From positions 1 through 37,580 of the forward strand of contig CAMEGQ010000019.1 of assembly GCA_945916235.1 (NCBI GenBank): a stretch of 37,580 nucleotides of DNA, given 5' to 3'. This DNA is from an uncultured Porphyromonadaceae bacterium (GTDB lineage: Bacteria; Bacteroidota; Bacteroidia; Bacteroidales; Muribaculaceae). Shown here piece by piece: positions 25,519-34,357 of this stretch. The notes below the pieces were generated by a model. That model saw only the letters and a list, made by a program, of their open reading frames with translations. It had not been told where the DNA came from and searched no databases. The translations under genes were made by a program, and so were the position numbers. Position 1 is the stretch's first letter. Every line of letters begins with the position of its first letter.

Positions 25519-26865
25519 TCAGCATGTGTAGAATTCGGTGAATGCTTTGCAGATGTAGATATGGTCGGCCACTGCGGCAGTCTCGCGACAGGAGTGCATG
25601 GCAAGCTGAGGCGCTCCCATGTCCACTCCGCGCATGTCGAGCTGGGAAGTGAGGATATTGCCCAGAGTTGACCCTCCGGCCACATCGCTATGGTTCACGA
25701 ACATCTGCACAGGCACATTGGCCCGCTGGCAGATGTCGGCAAACACGGCGGCCGAGTCGGCGTCGGTCATATATTTGCAGTTGGCGTTGATCTTGATTAC
25801 CGGACCGGAGCCGAGCACGGGATGGTTCGTCGGATCCTGCTTGCTGATATAGTTGGGATGGGTGGCGTGTCCATTGTCGGCCGAAATCATAAACGATGCC
25901 GCCACTGCGCGTGAGAAATCTTCCTCGTTGCCGCCTAAAGCAGTGCAGATGCGTTGGAGCACGCGTTTGAGGGTCGGCGAAGCCGCTCCCTGTTTGGTGT
26001 TCGATCCCGTCTCCTCGTTGTCGAAGAATGCGGCCACGCAGCTCTGGCGCATTACCTTGCGGGCTGCGGGTGTGGCCTCTCCGGCATAGTATTCATCCAC
26101 CTTCTTCCCCTCCACGGCGTTGCAGAGCGCTGTCAGGGCGCAGTGGGCCATCTCCAGATCGTCGATACGCGATGCGGAGATGAATTCGTCGTGCATACCG
26201 AAGGTGCATGCCGGTTCGGTGGCGTAGAGCGTAAGGTCGTAGTCGGCAATCTGAGCTTCGGAAATGCCGAGTTCGTCGGCTACCATGCGGGTGATGCACC
26301 CCTTGGCCTCATATTGGTCGTCGAGGATAGCCATCAGAGGCAACATGTCGCGCTGCTTCGACAGCGGATTCCCCTCGTTTACCGAGCGGTTGTAGTGAAT
26401 TGCCAGATGGGGTATGGTAAGCAGCGGACGTGAGAATTTCACCATGCGCACCTCGTGGCGGAAGGGATCTTCCGAGCGCAGCACTACGCGTCCTGAAATC
26501 GACAGCGGACGGTCAAACCAGGTGTAGAGTATCGGTCCGCCGTATACTTCCGTGTTCAGTGTGAGCATATTGCCGTCGGAGGTGATTTCGCAGTTGGGCT
26601 TCAGGCGGAATCCCGGCGAGTCGGTGTGGGAGCAGACAATGCGGAAGCCTTCATGCGCTTCCCCTTCACCAACGCGGAAGGCGAACAGAGCCGAATCGTT
26701 GATTGTGGTATAGTAATTGCCTCCGGCTTTGAGATCCCAGTGGTCGCGCAGGTCAAGGCTTTGGAATCCGCAGGCATCCAGACGCCGGCGTATGTTCTTA
26801 ACGGCAAGGAAATTGCAGGTCGACTCGTCGAGGAATGTCAGCAAGTCGCGTGTCAGGTCTTTCAT
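25519..26865 (-). CDS. M18 family aminopeptidase
   Basis: A cytoplasmic zinc peptidase of the aspartyl-aminopeptidase family, forming tetrahedral dodecamers that remove N-terminal acidic or other residues from peptides. Metal-site and catalytic motifs are intact: RIVCSHTDSPGFRLKP (His80, Asp82), FFDNEETGSNTKQGA with the Glu pair, ISADNGHATHPNY, and near the C-terminus LAMHSCRETAAVADH. The length of 448 aa is usual. The frame is open to 26973, but that part overlaps the end of the OstA-like gene; the chosen ATG lies 13 nt after that gene's stop. Last gene of the SurA-OstA-peptidase run. Confidence 0.95.
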   Translation of the reverse strand: MKDLTRDLLTFLDESTCNFLAVKNIRRRLDACGFQSLDLRDHWDLKAGGNYYTTINDSALFAFRVGEGEAHEGFRIVCSHTDSPGFRLKPNCEITSDGNMLTLNTEVYGGPILYTWFDRPLSISGRVVLRSEDPFRHEVRMVKFSRPLLTIPHLAIHYNRSVNEGNPLSKQRDMLPLMAILDDQYEAKGCITRMVADELGISEAQIADYDLTLYATEPACTFGMHDEFISASRIDDLEMAHCALTALCNAVEGKKVDEYYAGEATPAARKVMRQSCVAAFFDNEETGSNTKQGAASPTLKRVLQRICTALGGNEEDFSRAVAASFMISADNGHATHPNYISKQDPTNHPVLGSGPVIKINANCKYMTDADSAAVFADICQRANVPVQMFVNHSDVAGGSTLGNILTSQLDMRGVDMGAPQLAMHSCRETAAVADHIYICKAFTEFYTC

Positions 26866-26878
26866 ATTCAGTGTGGTA

Positions 26879-28963
26879 TTATTCTTTGTTGGCAGAGGGC
26901 TTTTCAGCGCTCTCTGCGGCTTTTGGCTCATCGGCGGCTCCGGCCTTATCAGCGGCTCCGGCGCCCTCGCCATTAGTATAAGGTTCTGCGTCTTGAGATT
27001 GTTCAGCCGGGGCGTTCTCTCCGCCAGTGTTCGTTTGGTCAGTGTTCGTTTGGTCAGTGTTCGTTTGGTCAGCGTTCGGGCCGTCAGCTTTTGTTGTCGC
27101 GGCGGGAGCGGCGGGAGCGGCAGCGGCTGCCTTGGCTTTCTTACGGCCGCCGGGGCGGCCGCCGAACGGTGGCTCTTTCATCAGTTCGAGCATCTCGAAT
27201 GAGATATTGAACACATCCTCGGGACCTGTAGGACGCAAGGGCTCGAACCAGCGGAACTGCGGCAGGAAGAACAGGCTCTTCTTGGCCAGATACAGCGGCG
27301 TCATGGTGCCGGGTGTCTCGGGCCACATCTTCAGCCGTTCGATAGTCTGCCCGTTGAAGTCGGCCGACAGGAACGAGCTCTCGAAGTTGGCGATCTTATT
27401 GTAGGTGGAGTCGTTTTCCATCGGAAGCATAATCCCCTGCACGTTGCCCTTGATATCCAGATGCTTGATGCTCTGCTTCTCGAATGTGGCATACATCTCC
27501 TTGCCGGTCAACTGGTCGTAGAATTCCTCGTCGATCCATTCGGCCATGAATCCGAAGTCGGGCAGGCGCGCCCAGTCGGCTGTGGAGTCGTTCATGTGCA
27601 CCTGGATCTCATTGCCGAAAATCTGTTTCTGCTCGTTCCAGACTACCGGGTGATAGTCCATATACATGATCGAATCTTTCTGAACTACAGTCAGCGAGTC
27701 GCAAAGCCCCTGAATGTCAGAGCGGAAGAAGCGCACATGCGGGGCCGCCACGATGTGGTGGGTGGTGTCGGCAGGGAGGGTCACCGAGTCGTTGAGCGCC
27801 TTTTCTGGAGTGATGACCATGTAGGCACGGATGGTGTCGCCATGCATGAACAGAGTATCCTTGGGCGATGAGTATTCCCTGGCGAGGGCGCGACCTGTCA
27901 CCAGAGCGCTGTCGGCCACCTCGAAATAGTAGCCGTAGTCACCCGTGAGCAATACCTTCTTGGCCGTATCGGTCAGCTCGATATTCCCGAAGGCCTCGCC
28001 GAATCCGAGGTTGCGGTCGTAGTAGAGCGTATCGCCGGTGAGGGTGTTGCCGTTTTTGGCCACTACCAGCGACCGGCGGTAGAGGTCGGCCTGCGAAGTC
28101 TCGGTGTTGTAGACTCCCGAGGTGGTGTAGATGGTGCCGTCGCCTGAGATGATAGTCGACGTGGTGTCGAGCACGGCGATATGGCTCGCCGTATTGTAGA
28201 TCATCTGCTCGGTGTATATGTCGAGGGTGTCGCTCTCCTTGAGGCTGCTAAGATGCACGTCTTCGCGAAACAGCGCATCCTTGGTTGAGGGGCTGTATTC
28301 GCCATACCATGAGTCGAGCCGGTTCTCCTTATCGGTGAGCACACCGCCCACTTCGTAATATCCCAGCTCGATGCCCAGGTCGTAGTTGAAGATGTCGGTG
28401 GTCAGTTTGGTATCGCGGTTGATAAGGCGCACTTTCTTCCCCGGGTCGGCATAAAGGATAGCCAGCTGCGTGGAGTCGGCATAGTTGAGTTCGTCACCGT
28501 AGACAAAGAGCGTGTCGCCCTGCTCCATGCGCACATTGCCGTAGGCGTTGAGCGCCCCCGGGCTGTCGTAGAAATTGGCCGAGTCGCAGTACATGTACAT
28601 ATCCCCTTTGCGGAACACCACATCGCCCACCACAATCTGATAGTCGGTGTTGGGGACGGCTCTGAGCTCGTTGGCTCGCTCGAGAAACACTCGGTTGCGC
28701 TGGTAGCGGTTGGCCTTGGGGATGGTGGGGGAGATAGGGGTGGTGTCGGGCTGATGGAGCGCCGCGGTCGGTTTTATCGTATTGCCGGCCGAGGGCTTTG
28801 CGGCCTGCGATGAGGCTATCACTGAAAGCCCCGCCAAAGCCACGGCTCCGAAGAAAGCGCCGCGCAGCCCCCTGATGCGCCCGGCTGCTGCAGCCGGCCT
28901 CCGGCCTTTAAGGCCGCTGCCCGGATGCGGGGCAGATGAGTTTATTTTCTGATTTTCAGCCAT
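26879..28963 (-). CDS. OstA-like protein (LptA/LptD N-terminal-type domain)
   Basis: A periplasmic beta-jellyroll protein related to LptA and the LptD N-terminal domain, probably taking part in lipopolysaccharide transport to the outer membrane. After a basic N-terminus and a hydrophobic signal segment (residues about 36-54, FFGAVALAGLSVIASSQA), repeated OstA motifs follow: VVFRKGDMYMYCDSANFY, GNVRMEQGDTLFVYGDEL, YGEYSPSTKDALFREDV and LTGDTLYYDRNLGFGEAFG. The length of 694 aa includes an unusual C-terminal tail of about 100 residues rich in Ala, Lys, Gly and Glu, with three DQTNT repeats (DNA 27026-27070). Its start overlaps the end of the SurA-like gene by 22 bp, suggesting coupling. Confidence 0.88.
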   Translation of the reverse strand: MAENQKINSSAPHPGSGLKGRRPAAAAGRIRGLRGAFFGAVALAGLSVIASSQAAKPSAGNTIKPTAALHQPDTTPISPTIPKANRYQRNRVFLERANELRAVPNTDYQIVVGDVVFRKGDMYMYCDSANFYDSPGALNAYGNVRMEQGDTLFVYGDELNYADSTQLAILYADPGKKVRLINRDTKLTTDIFNYDLGIELGYYEVGGVLTDKENRLDSWYGEYSPSTKDALFREDVHLSSLKESDTLDIYTEQMIYNTASHIAVLDTTSTIISGDGTIYTTSGVYNTETSQADLYRRSLVVAKNGNTLTGDTLYYDRNLGFGEAFGNIELTDTAKKVLLTGDYGYYFEVADSALVTGRALAREYSSPKDTLFMHGDTIRAYMVITPEKALNDSVTLPADTTHHIVAAPHVRFFRSDIQGLCDSLTVVQKDSIMYMDYHPVVWNEQKQIFGNEIQVHMNDSTADWARLPDFGFMAEWIDEEFYDQLTGKEMYATFEKQSIKHLDIKGNVQGIMLPMENDSTYNKIANFESSFLSADFNGQTIERLKMWPETPGTMTPLYLAKKSLFFLPQFRWFEPLRPTGPEDVFNISFEMLELMKEPPFGGRPGGRKKAKAAAAAPAAPAATTKADGPNADQTNTDQTNTDQTNTGGENAPAEQSQDAEPYTNGEGAGAADKAGAADEPKAAESAEKPSANKE
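27026..27070. repeat. 15-bp tandem repeat in the OstA-like gene (x3)
   Basis: Three identical copies of AGTGTTCGTTTGGTC (plus strand) are followed by a degenerate fourth. They code for the in-frame peptide repeat DQTNT in the C-terminal tail. Since the unit is 15 bp, gain or loss of copies keeps the frame. Confidence 0.95.
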
Positions 28964-30300
28964 CCCTGATGCTCAAATTCGCAGTTGCTCCAGTTGTCCT
29001 CGATTTTTACGTAGGTGTCGTTGATCTTCTTCTCGATCCAGTCTTTCACCATTTTGGCTTTGGCCGAGTTTTCATACATCACCTTAATGGCCTGATAGTC
29101 ATCGCTGAGGTTGGCCTTGTGGGCCGGAATGCGGGCCGTGAGTTTCACGATGGCCACGATATCGGAGTTGCGTTTGGGGTCTTTCATCACGAAGGCCTCC
29201 GACACATCGCCCACCTGCATATCGTTGATCTTCTTGGCTACCTCCTGAGGAAGCTCCGACATCTCGAAGCGAGTGGTGTTATTGGCCTGGTTGATCATGC
29301 GACCCTGATTATTGCGGGTGTCTTTATCCTGCGAGAGGGCCGTAGCCTCCTCGAAGGTGAACTTTTTGGCGAGGATGTCGCTGCGGAGCGAGTCGAGACG
29401 GTTCACGGCGTCGCGCAGGTCGGCTTCAGCCACTTTGGGGCGCAGAAGGATGTGGCGCGTGTTCACCCGGTCGCCGCGCTTCTCGATGAGCTGGATTATA
29501 TGGTAGCCGTATTGTGTCTCCACGATTTTCGACACTTTGCGCGGGTCGTTGAGGTTGAAGGCCACGGCAGCATATTCCGGTTCGAGGTGACCTTTACCCA
29601 TGAATCCGATCTCGCCGCCGCGCACACTGCTGCCGTCTTCGGAATAGAGGATAGCCAGGGTGGAGAACTCCGATTCGCCGCGGTTGACGCGGTCGGCATA
29701 GTCGCGCAGACGGGCCTTTACATCGTCAATCTCCTGCTGGGGGATTTTGGGGTTGATGGTGATAATCTCTGCCTCAACCTGCGTGGGGATGAACGGGATG
29801 GAGTCGGTGGGGAGTTTGTCGAAATATTTGCGCACATCCGAGGGTGTCGTCTTGAGGTCTTTGGAGATGTTGCTCTGCACCTGCTGCACTCGGTACTGAT
29901 TGCGCATGGCGTCGGCCATCTGTTCGCGGAATTCTACCATCGGTTTGCGGAAATATTCTTCCAGCTTTTCCTTCGATCCCAGATTGGTCACCAGATAGTT
30001 GATACGCTGCTCCACAGCCTGATTTACCATCGATTCCTGCACCTCCACGGTGTCGATATCTGCCTGATGCAGAAAGAGCTTCTCAATGGCGAGCCGCTCA
30101 GGAATCACGCAGTACGGGTCGCCCTTTATAGGCTCCTTCTCATAAAGCATCTGCTGATAGGCTTCTTCGATTTCACTTTTATAGATGGGTTGGTCGCCTA
30201 TCATCCAGGCGACTTCTTCCACAATATTGTTGTTGGCTGCCAGAGCGGCCAGGGCTGCGAGGCCGGCCATCGGCGCGAGGATTCTACGGTTGATTTTCAC
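28942..30300 (-). CDS. SurA-like periplasmic peptidyl-prolyl isomerase
   Basis: A periplasmic chaperone/isomerase that assists outer-membrane protein folding. With GTG at 30300 as start the protein begins MKINRRILAPMAGLAALAALAA, a good signal peptide. The N-terminal chaperone part has IGDQPIYKSEIEEAY and INYLVTNLGSKEKLEEYF. Two parvulin (PpiC) domains follow: the first around residues 170-275 with DGSSVRGGEIGFMGKG and YGYHIIQL, the second from about 280 with RVNTRHILLRPK and GRMINQ. Length is 453 aa. The frame is open to an ATG at 30465, but the promoter element at 30379-30386 lies inside that extension and it has no signal peptide. It heads the run SurA-like, OstA-like, M18 peptidase. Confidence 0.92.
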   Translation of the reverse strand: MKINRRILAPMAGLAALAALAANNNIVEEVAWMIGDQPIYKSEIEEAYQQMLYEKEPIKGDPYCVIPERLAIEKLFLHQADIDTVEVQESMVNQAVEQRINYLVTNLGSKEKLEEYFRKPMVEFREQMADAMRNQYRVQQVQSNISKDLKTTPSDVRKYFDKLPTDSIPFIPTQVEAEIITINPKIPQQEIDDVKARLRDYADRVNRGESEFSTLAILYSEDGSSVRGGEIGFMGKGHLEPEYAAVAFNLNDPRKVSKIVETQYGYHIIQLIEKRGDRVNTRHILLRPKVAEADLRDAVNRLDSLRSDILAKKFTFEEATALSQDKDTRNNQGRMINQANNTTRFEMSELPQEVAKKINDMQVGDVSEAFVMKDPKRNSDIVAIVKLTARIPAHKANLSDDYQAIKVMYENSAKAKMVKDWIEKKINDTYVKIEDNWSNCEFEHQGWLKIRK

Positions 30301-30378
30301 GTGATTCGGGTGTTGAAAATTCTCTGAATGAAGATGTTGCGGCAGGTCGACGCACTGGCGCGCCTGCCTATCAAATCG

Positions 30379-30386
30379 CAAATTTA
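30379..30386 (-). promoter_or_regulatory. -7 element of the SurA-like operon
   Basis: TAAATTTG on the minus strand lies about 80 nt before the GTG start. No TTG at -33 is seen. It decides against the upstream ATG at 30465. Confidence 0.5.
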
Positions 30387-30525
30387 CATAATTTTCGTGA
30401 ATATCCCTTTGCCGCCGTCCGTTAAAAAGCCAAAAATTTGCGCGAAACGTGTCTGTGTGCGTCATATTGGAAGATGTGTGGCATTGTTTGGCTCAAACGA
30501 GGCAGAGTAAATGACAAAAAATTCT

Positions 30526-30533
30526 TACCTTTG
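30526..30533 (+). promoter_or_regulatory. -7 element of the nitroreductase-DUF6377 gene
   Basis: TACCTTTG fits TAnnTTTG and gives a leader of about 20 nt to the ATG at 30559. No good -33 element is seen. Confidence 0.5.
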
Positions 30534-30558
30534 AAGTCAGTAAAGAAATCTATTTGCC

Positions 30559-32898
30559 ATGACCCTGCTCGAAGCCATATCTGCCCGCCATTCCGTGCGC
30601 CGCTATACCGACCGACCGCTTGATGCCGATGTTATAGCCCTCCTGACCGCCAAGATTGAGGAAATCAATACCGCGGGGCGGCTCCATGCGCAGCTTGTCA
30701 CCTATGAGCCGAAGGCATTCCGCGGAGGCTTCGCCTACGGTTCGTTCCGTGGTGTCACCGACTATATCATCATGGCCGGGGAGAAGGGTGCAGACCTTGA
30801 TGAAAGGATAGGGTATTATGGTCAGGAACTGGTGGTGTATGCTCAGACCCTTGGACTGAACACCTGTTGGGTCGGTCTGACGTATAATAAGGTCAGCGGT
30901 ACCTGCAATCTCGCTCCCGGAGAGAAGATCGTATGCTATATCGCTCTGGGCTACGGCGAGTCGCAGGGTTCACCGCATAAAAAGAAAAGCATAGAGCAGC
31001 TCGGAGGCGTCACCGCCGACTCTCCGGAGTGGTACCGCCGGGGGATGGAGGCGGCGGCCATGTCGCCGTCGGCCGTGAACCAGCTTAAATGGCGGTTCCG
31101 CTGCGCGGGCGTCGATGCCGGGGGCCGCGGTGTGGTAGAATGTGATCGCGGCCGCTCTCTGATAGGATATACGGCTATAGATCTGGGAATTGCGAAATAT
31201 AATTTTGAAATCGGGGCTGCTCCCGTGAAGATCGTGTTCCGTCAGCCGTCAGGATCTGAAAGGAGCCGTAAGACTTTCCTCGCTTTTGGCATAGCTTTAG
31301 GCATCGCTTTAGCCGGCCTGATGACTTCGCCGGCGGCTGAAGCCTCCGACAGCACCCCGGCCGAACTGATGCGCCGCCTGCAGGGCGGCGGCACTGTGGA
31401 GCAGGCTGATGTGCACGCTGTGCTTCACCAGCTCGACCGGGAGGTGAACCGCCGCAACGAATATCGCGCCCGACGTGTAGCCCGCATCGACTCGCTGGGC
31501 CGTCTGCGCAGAGCCACCGCCGAGCGGTCGCCGTCGTGGTTCCGACATACAATGGAGATAGGGCAGGCCTTCGGGTCGTTCAACAACGATTCTGCCTTGA
31601 AATATCTTTACGAAGGGTATGAGGCGGCACGGGCCGGAGGCAACGACTCCACAGAAATCAGTTTCCGCATCAGGTTGGCTCCGGCGCTGTCGATGGGCGG
31701 ATATGTGACCGATGCTCTGGCAGCTCTCAACGAAGTGGATACCGTCGGGCTGTCGCCGGCACTGCTGCGCAGCTACTACGCCCAGGCCCGGCAGACATAT
31801 TCCTATGTAGCTAATTATTACGACGGCCTCGGGGCGTCGCGCGACAACTGGAACACACGGATGGTGGAGTCGCAGGAGCGGCTGCTCCCGCTTCTGGAGA
31901 AGGGATCGGACGAATTTCAGCTCAATCAGGGCGAGTATCTGTTCAATACGCACCAGCTGGCCCGCAGCCGCACCATACTGCTCGACCTCGTGGGTCGTCT
32001 CGACCCGGATTCTCCCCAGTATGCCATTGCCACCCACATTCTGGCCCAGATAGCCGCCCAAAACGGGAGGCGCAACGAGCAGGTGCTTTTCCTTGCGCTT
32101 TCGGCCATGAGCGACACCCGCCGCAGCAATCTCGAGGTGATGTCGATTCAGGAGCTGGGCGGCCTGCTCTTTGAACAGGGTGATACCAAACGCGCCCACA
32201 ACTATCTGGTGATGGCCATGAACAATGCTGTCGACAGCCGGGCTTCGGTGCGTCTGTCGCAGACTTCGCAGCTGCTGACGGTGATTGAAAACGACCATCT
32301 GTTGCAGATACGCCGCTATCGGCGTATCACCACCACGGCGCTGTGCATTCTGGCCGTGTGCCTGCTGGCGATGGTGGCGGGGCTTTGGTTCCTGCGCCGT
32401 CAGCTGCACCGTCTCGACCGCCTCAAGCAGCATCTTGAGGTGTCGAACAAGGCCAAGGAGGTGTATATGAGCCGGTTCATGTCGCTGTGCTCAATATACA
32501 TGGACAAACTGAAGCAGTTCAGCAAACTTGCCAACCGTAAGATTTCAGCCGGTCAGGTCGATGAGCTGTATAAGCTCACGAAATCCGGTAAATTCGTCGA
32601 GGAGCAGAGCCGCGAGTTCTATCTGGTATTCGACGATGCCTTCCTGCATATCTATCCCGATTTTCTGGAGAAGGTCAATGCCCTGCTGCGCCCCGAAGAG
32701 CGCATTACGCTTGAGGATGGTGAGCTGCTCAACTCCGACCTGCGTATCCTGGCGTTTATGAAACTGGGTATTGATGATGCCCCGCGCATCGCCCATATCC
32801 TCAACTATAGCGTCAATACCATCTACGCCTACCGCAACAAGCTCCGCAACAAAGCCATCAACCGCGACACGTTCGAAGCTGACATCCTTGCTATCTAA
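30559..32898 (+). CDS. Nitroreductase-like domain fused to DUF6377 membrane regulator, 779 aa
   Basis: Residues 1-228 resemble a nitroreductase-family flavoprotein: the FMN-binding start ISARHSVRRYTDRPL, YYGQELVVYAQTLGLNTCWVGLTY and the end AIDLGIAKYNFEIGA. Residues 238-257 form a hydrophobic segment (FLAFGIALGIALAGLM) ending with AEA, like a signal peptide. Residues about 265-590 are a helical TPR-like sensor region with RRNEYRARRVARIDSLGRL, typical of DUF6377. A second membrane helix is at about 591-612. The C-terminal part ends in a LuxR-type helix-turn-helix, IAHILNYSVNTIYAYRNKLRNK (about 743-764; core motif VNTIYAYRNKL). The topology is consistent: flavin domain inside, sensor in the periplasm, DNA-binding domain inside. 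DUF6377 proteins normally start at their signal peptide, so this is a stop-loss fusion or a rare architecture. GTG codons at 31225 and 31234 could be internal starts for a separate regulator. Confidence 0.8.
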   Translation: MTLLEAISARHSVRRYTDRPLDADVIALLTAKIEEINTAGRLHAQLVTYEPKAFRGGFAYGSFRGVTDYIIMAGEKGADLDERIGYYGQELVVYAQTLGLNTCWVGLTYNKVSGTCNLAPGEKIVCYIALGYGESQGSPHKKKSIEQLGGVTADSPEWYRRGMEAAAMSPSAVNQLKWRFRCAGVDAGGRGVVECDRGRSLIGYTAIDLGIAKYNFEIGAAPVKIVFRQPSGSERSRKTFLAFGIALGIALAGLMTSPAAEASDSTPAELMRRLQGGGTVEQADVHAVLHQLDREVNRRNEYRARRVARIDSLGRLRRATAERSPSWFRHTMEIGQAFGSFNNDSALKYLYEGYEAARAGGNDSTEISFRIRLAPALSMGGYVTDALAALNEVDTVGLSPALLRSYYAQARQTYSYVANYYDGLGASRDNWNTRMVESQERLLPLLEKGSDEFQLNQGEYLFNTHQLARSRTILLDLVGRLDPDSPQYAIATHILAQIAAQNGRRNEQVLFLALSAMSDTRRSNLEVMSIQELGGLLFEQGDTKRAHNYLVMAMNNAVDSRASVRLSQTSQLLTVIENDHLLQIRRYRRITTTALCILAVCLLAMVAGLWFLRRQLHRLDRLKQHLEVSNKAKEVYMSRFMSLCSIYMDKLKQFSKLANRKISAGQVDELYKLTKSGKFVEEQSREFYLVFDDAFLHIYPDFLEKVNALLRPEERITLEDGELLNSDLRILAFMKLGIDDAPRIAHILNYSVNTIYAYRNKLRNKAINRDTFEADILAI

Positions 32899-32970
32899 CC
32901 CCGTAGCGCAGATTCACAAACGAAGTGCAAAAATTCCAGGCCTCGGGGGAGGAAATATTGTAAAATTTGT

Positions 32971-32978
32971 TAACTTTG
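32971..32978 (+). promoter_or_regulatory. -7 element of the HU/SPOR gene
   Basis: TAACTTTG gives a leader of about 100 nt. The leader holds a GC-rich hairpin at 33010-33036 (CTGC-GCGGCTT paired with AAGCCGC-GCAG, one bulged G) and then a purine-rich GGGGGAGGAGGA, but the ATG is 45 nt further on, so the hairpin is not a simple ribosome-site block. Confidence 0.5.
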
Positions 32979-33084
32979 CAGATTACTGGCAGAGCGTTCC
33001 GACGCTTACCTGCGGCGGCTTTCCGTAAGCCGCGCAGGGGGAGGAGGACTGTTGGCCTGGTAATATATTAGTAAACAAAGAATT

Positions 33085-34236
33085 ATGAATAGTATAGCTT
33101 CCCATGTTGAGTATCTGCTCCGCAAACATGACTGCGTAGTGCTTCCGGGCCTCGGCGCTTTGCTCTGCCGCTATGTCCCGGCCTCGTTTGCCGATGAGGA
33201 TGGTGTCACACTCAACCCTCCGGGTCGCTTTATGGCCTTCAACGGGATGCTTACCGAATCGGACGGCATGCTCGCCTCATCGGTAGCCCGCCAGAGCGGA
33301 GTCACGTTCGAGGCTGCCACGCGCAGCGTGGAAGCTGAAGTGGCTCAGATGCGCGCGCAGCTGGCGCTCCATGGCGAACTGCAGCTGGGCCGACTGGGCA
33401 AATTCATCAGTTCGGCCGATGGGCTTATCTCGTTTGAACCCGACGAAATCGCCGGCATCAACGGCTATTTCTTCGGTCTGCGTCCTATCTCGCTGCGCCC
33501 GCTTGCCATGCTCCACAGTCCGGCTGTGGCCAAAGTGGCCGAACCGGTGCTCCCCGTATATCAGCCCGAACCGCGCTCGCGCCACTCATGGCGAGCCTAC
33601 GCTGCCGGTATCGCCGCCTCACTGGCCCTGCTCTTCACGGTGGGATTGTATTGCCTGTCGCCGATGAGCATAAATACGCCTACCGATACGGCTTCGCTGG
33701 CACCTGCCGTGCAGGTGAAGAAGTCCACGCAGACCAAGCCGATCACCATCAAAAAAAATCAGCAGCTTCAGGTGCGCCCGCAAATCAAGGGTGTCCCGGT
33801 CCGCAGGGCTGTGTCGACGGATTCTGTGCGTATGATCAAAGGCGGGCAGAAGGTTACACCGGGTCAGCCTGTCAAGAATAGTCAGAATGTCAAACCGGTA
33901 AAACCCAATGGCGCTGTCAAGGCCGGTAAAGCCGAGATTGTAGAACTTCCCAAACAGCTTGACTACAAGGCCAAGCAGGTCGGAACCAAGGTGAAGCCAA
34001 CCTCGTCGGTTCAACCGCGCCTGTCGGCCTCCGACCGTTACTGTGTGATTGTGGCTTCGTTTGCAACGCGTTCGCAGGCAGAGGTTTATGTGGCTCAGAA
34101 TGGTGGAAGCAACCTCGGCATTCTGGAGAAAGACGATAAATTCCGGGTATATGGTGCCACAGGGTCGACTCGCGACGAGGCTAACGCCCAGCGTGCCCTC
34201 ACCGGCAAAGCCGATGCCTGGGTCTGCGCCCGCTGA
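33085..34236 (+). CDS. HU/CCDC81-type and SPOR domain membrane protein
   Basis: The N-terminus (1-60, SIASHVEYLLRKHDCVVLPGLGALLCRYVPA) matches the bacterial CCDC81-type HU-like domain, followed by a second small HU-like part with LQLGRLGKFIS (about 95-135). One membrane helix is at about 173-193 (AYAAGIAASLALLFTVGLY). A basic, Pro/Lys-rich periplasmic linker runs from 200 to 310. The C-terminal SPOR domain (about 313-383: DRYCVIVASFATRSQAEVYV) should bind denuded peptidoglycan at the division septum. The protein may therefore link DNA or a cytoplasmic structure with septal cell wall. The family occurs widely in Bacteroidota, usually near cell-envelope genes. Its length (383 aa) is normal and it has its own promoter. 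Confidence 0.88.
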   Translation: MNSIASHVEYLLRKHDCVVLPGLGALLCRYVPASFADEDGVTLNPPGRFMAFNGMLTESDGMLASSVARQSGVTFEAATRSVEAEVAQMRAQLALHGELQLGRLGKFISSADGLISFEPDEIAGINGYFFGLRPISLRPLAMLHSPAVAKVAEPVLPVYQPEPRSRHSWRAYAAGIAASLALLFTVGLYCLSPMSINTPTDTASLAPAVQVKKSTQTKPITIKKNQQLQVRPQIKGVPVRRAVSTDSVRMIKGGQKVTPGQPVKNSQNVKPVKPNGAVKAGKAEIVELPKQLDYKAKQVGTKVKPTSSVQPRLSASDRYCVIVASFATRSQAEVYVAQNGGSNLGILEKDDKFRVYGATGSTRDEANAQRALTGKADAWVCAR

Positions 34237-34357
34237 TCAATCAAAATTAGCTGCAGAAGCGTTATATCTGTGTAGCGCCGGGCGCTCATCAGCTGAGATA
34301 TGCGCCGGAATGTCTGCAATATTGTCGTAACTATCTTTCTCTCAACCTTTTTTTGAT

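Noticed and set aside
28936-30327. 463-aa plus-strand ORF antisense to the SurA-like gene
   Set aside because: A shadow frame typical of GC-rich coding DNA; the opposite strand encodes a clear parvulin protein. The same holds for long antisense frames at 7920-9119, 12368-13642, 22292-23164, 23936-24748 and 31309-32433.
33010-33036. Riboswitch before the HU/SPOR gene
   Set aside because: Only one bulged hairpin is seen, without a conserved aptamer core or an alternative terminator/antiterminator pair.
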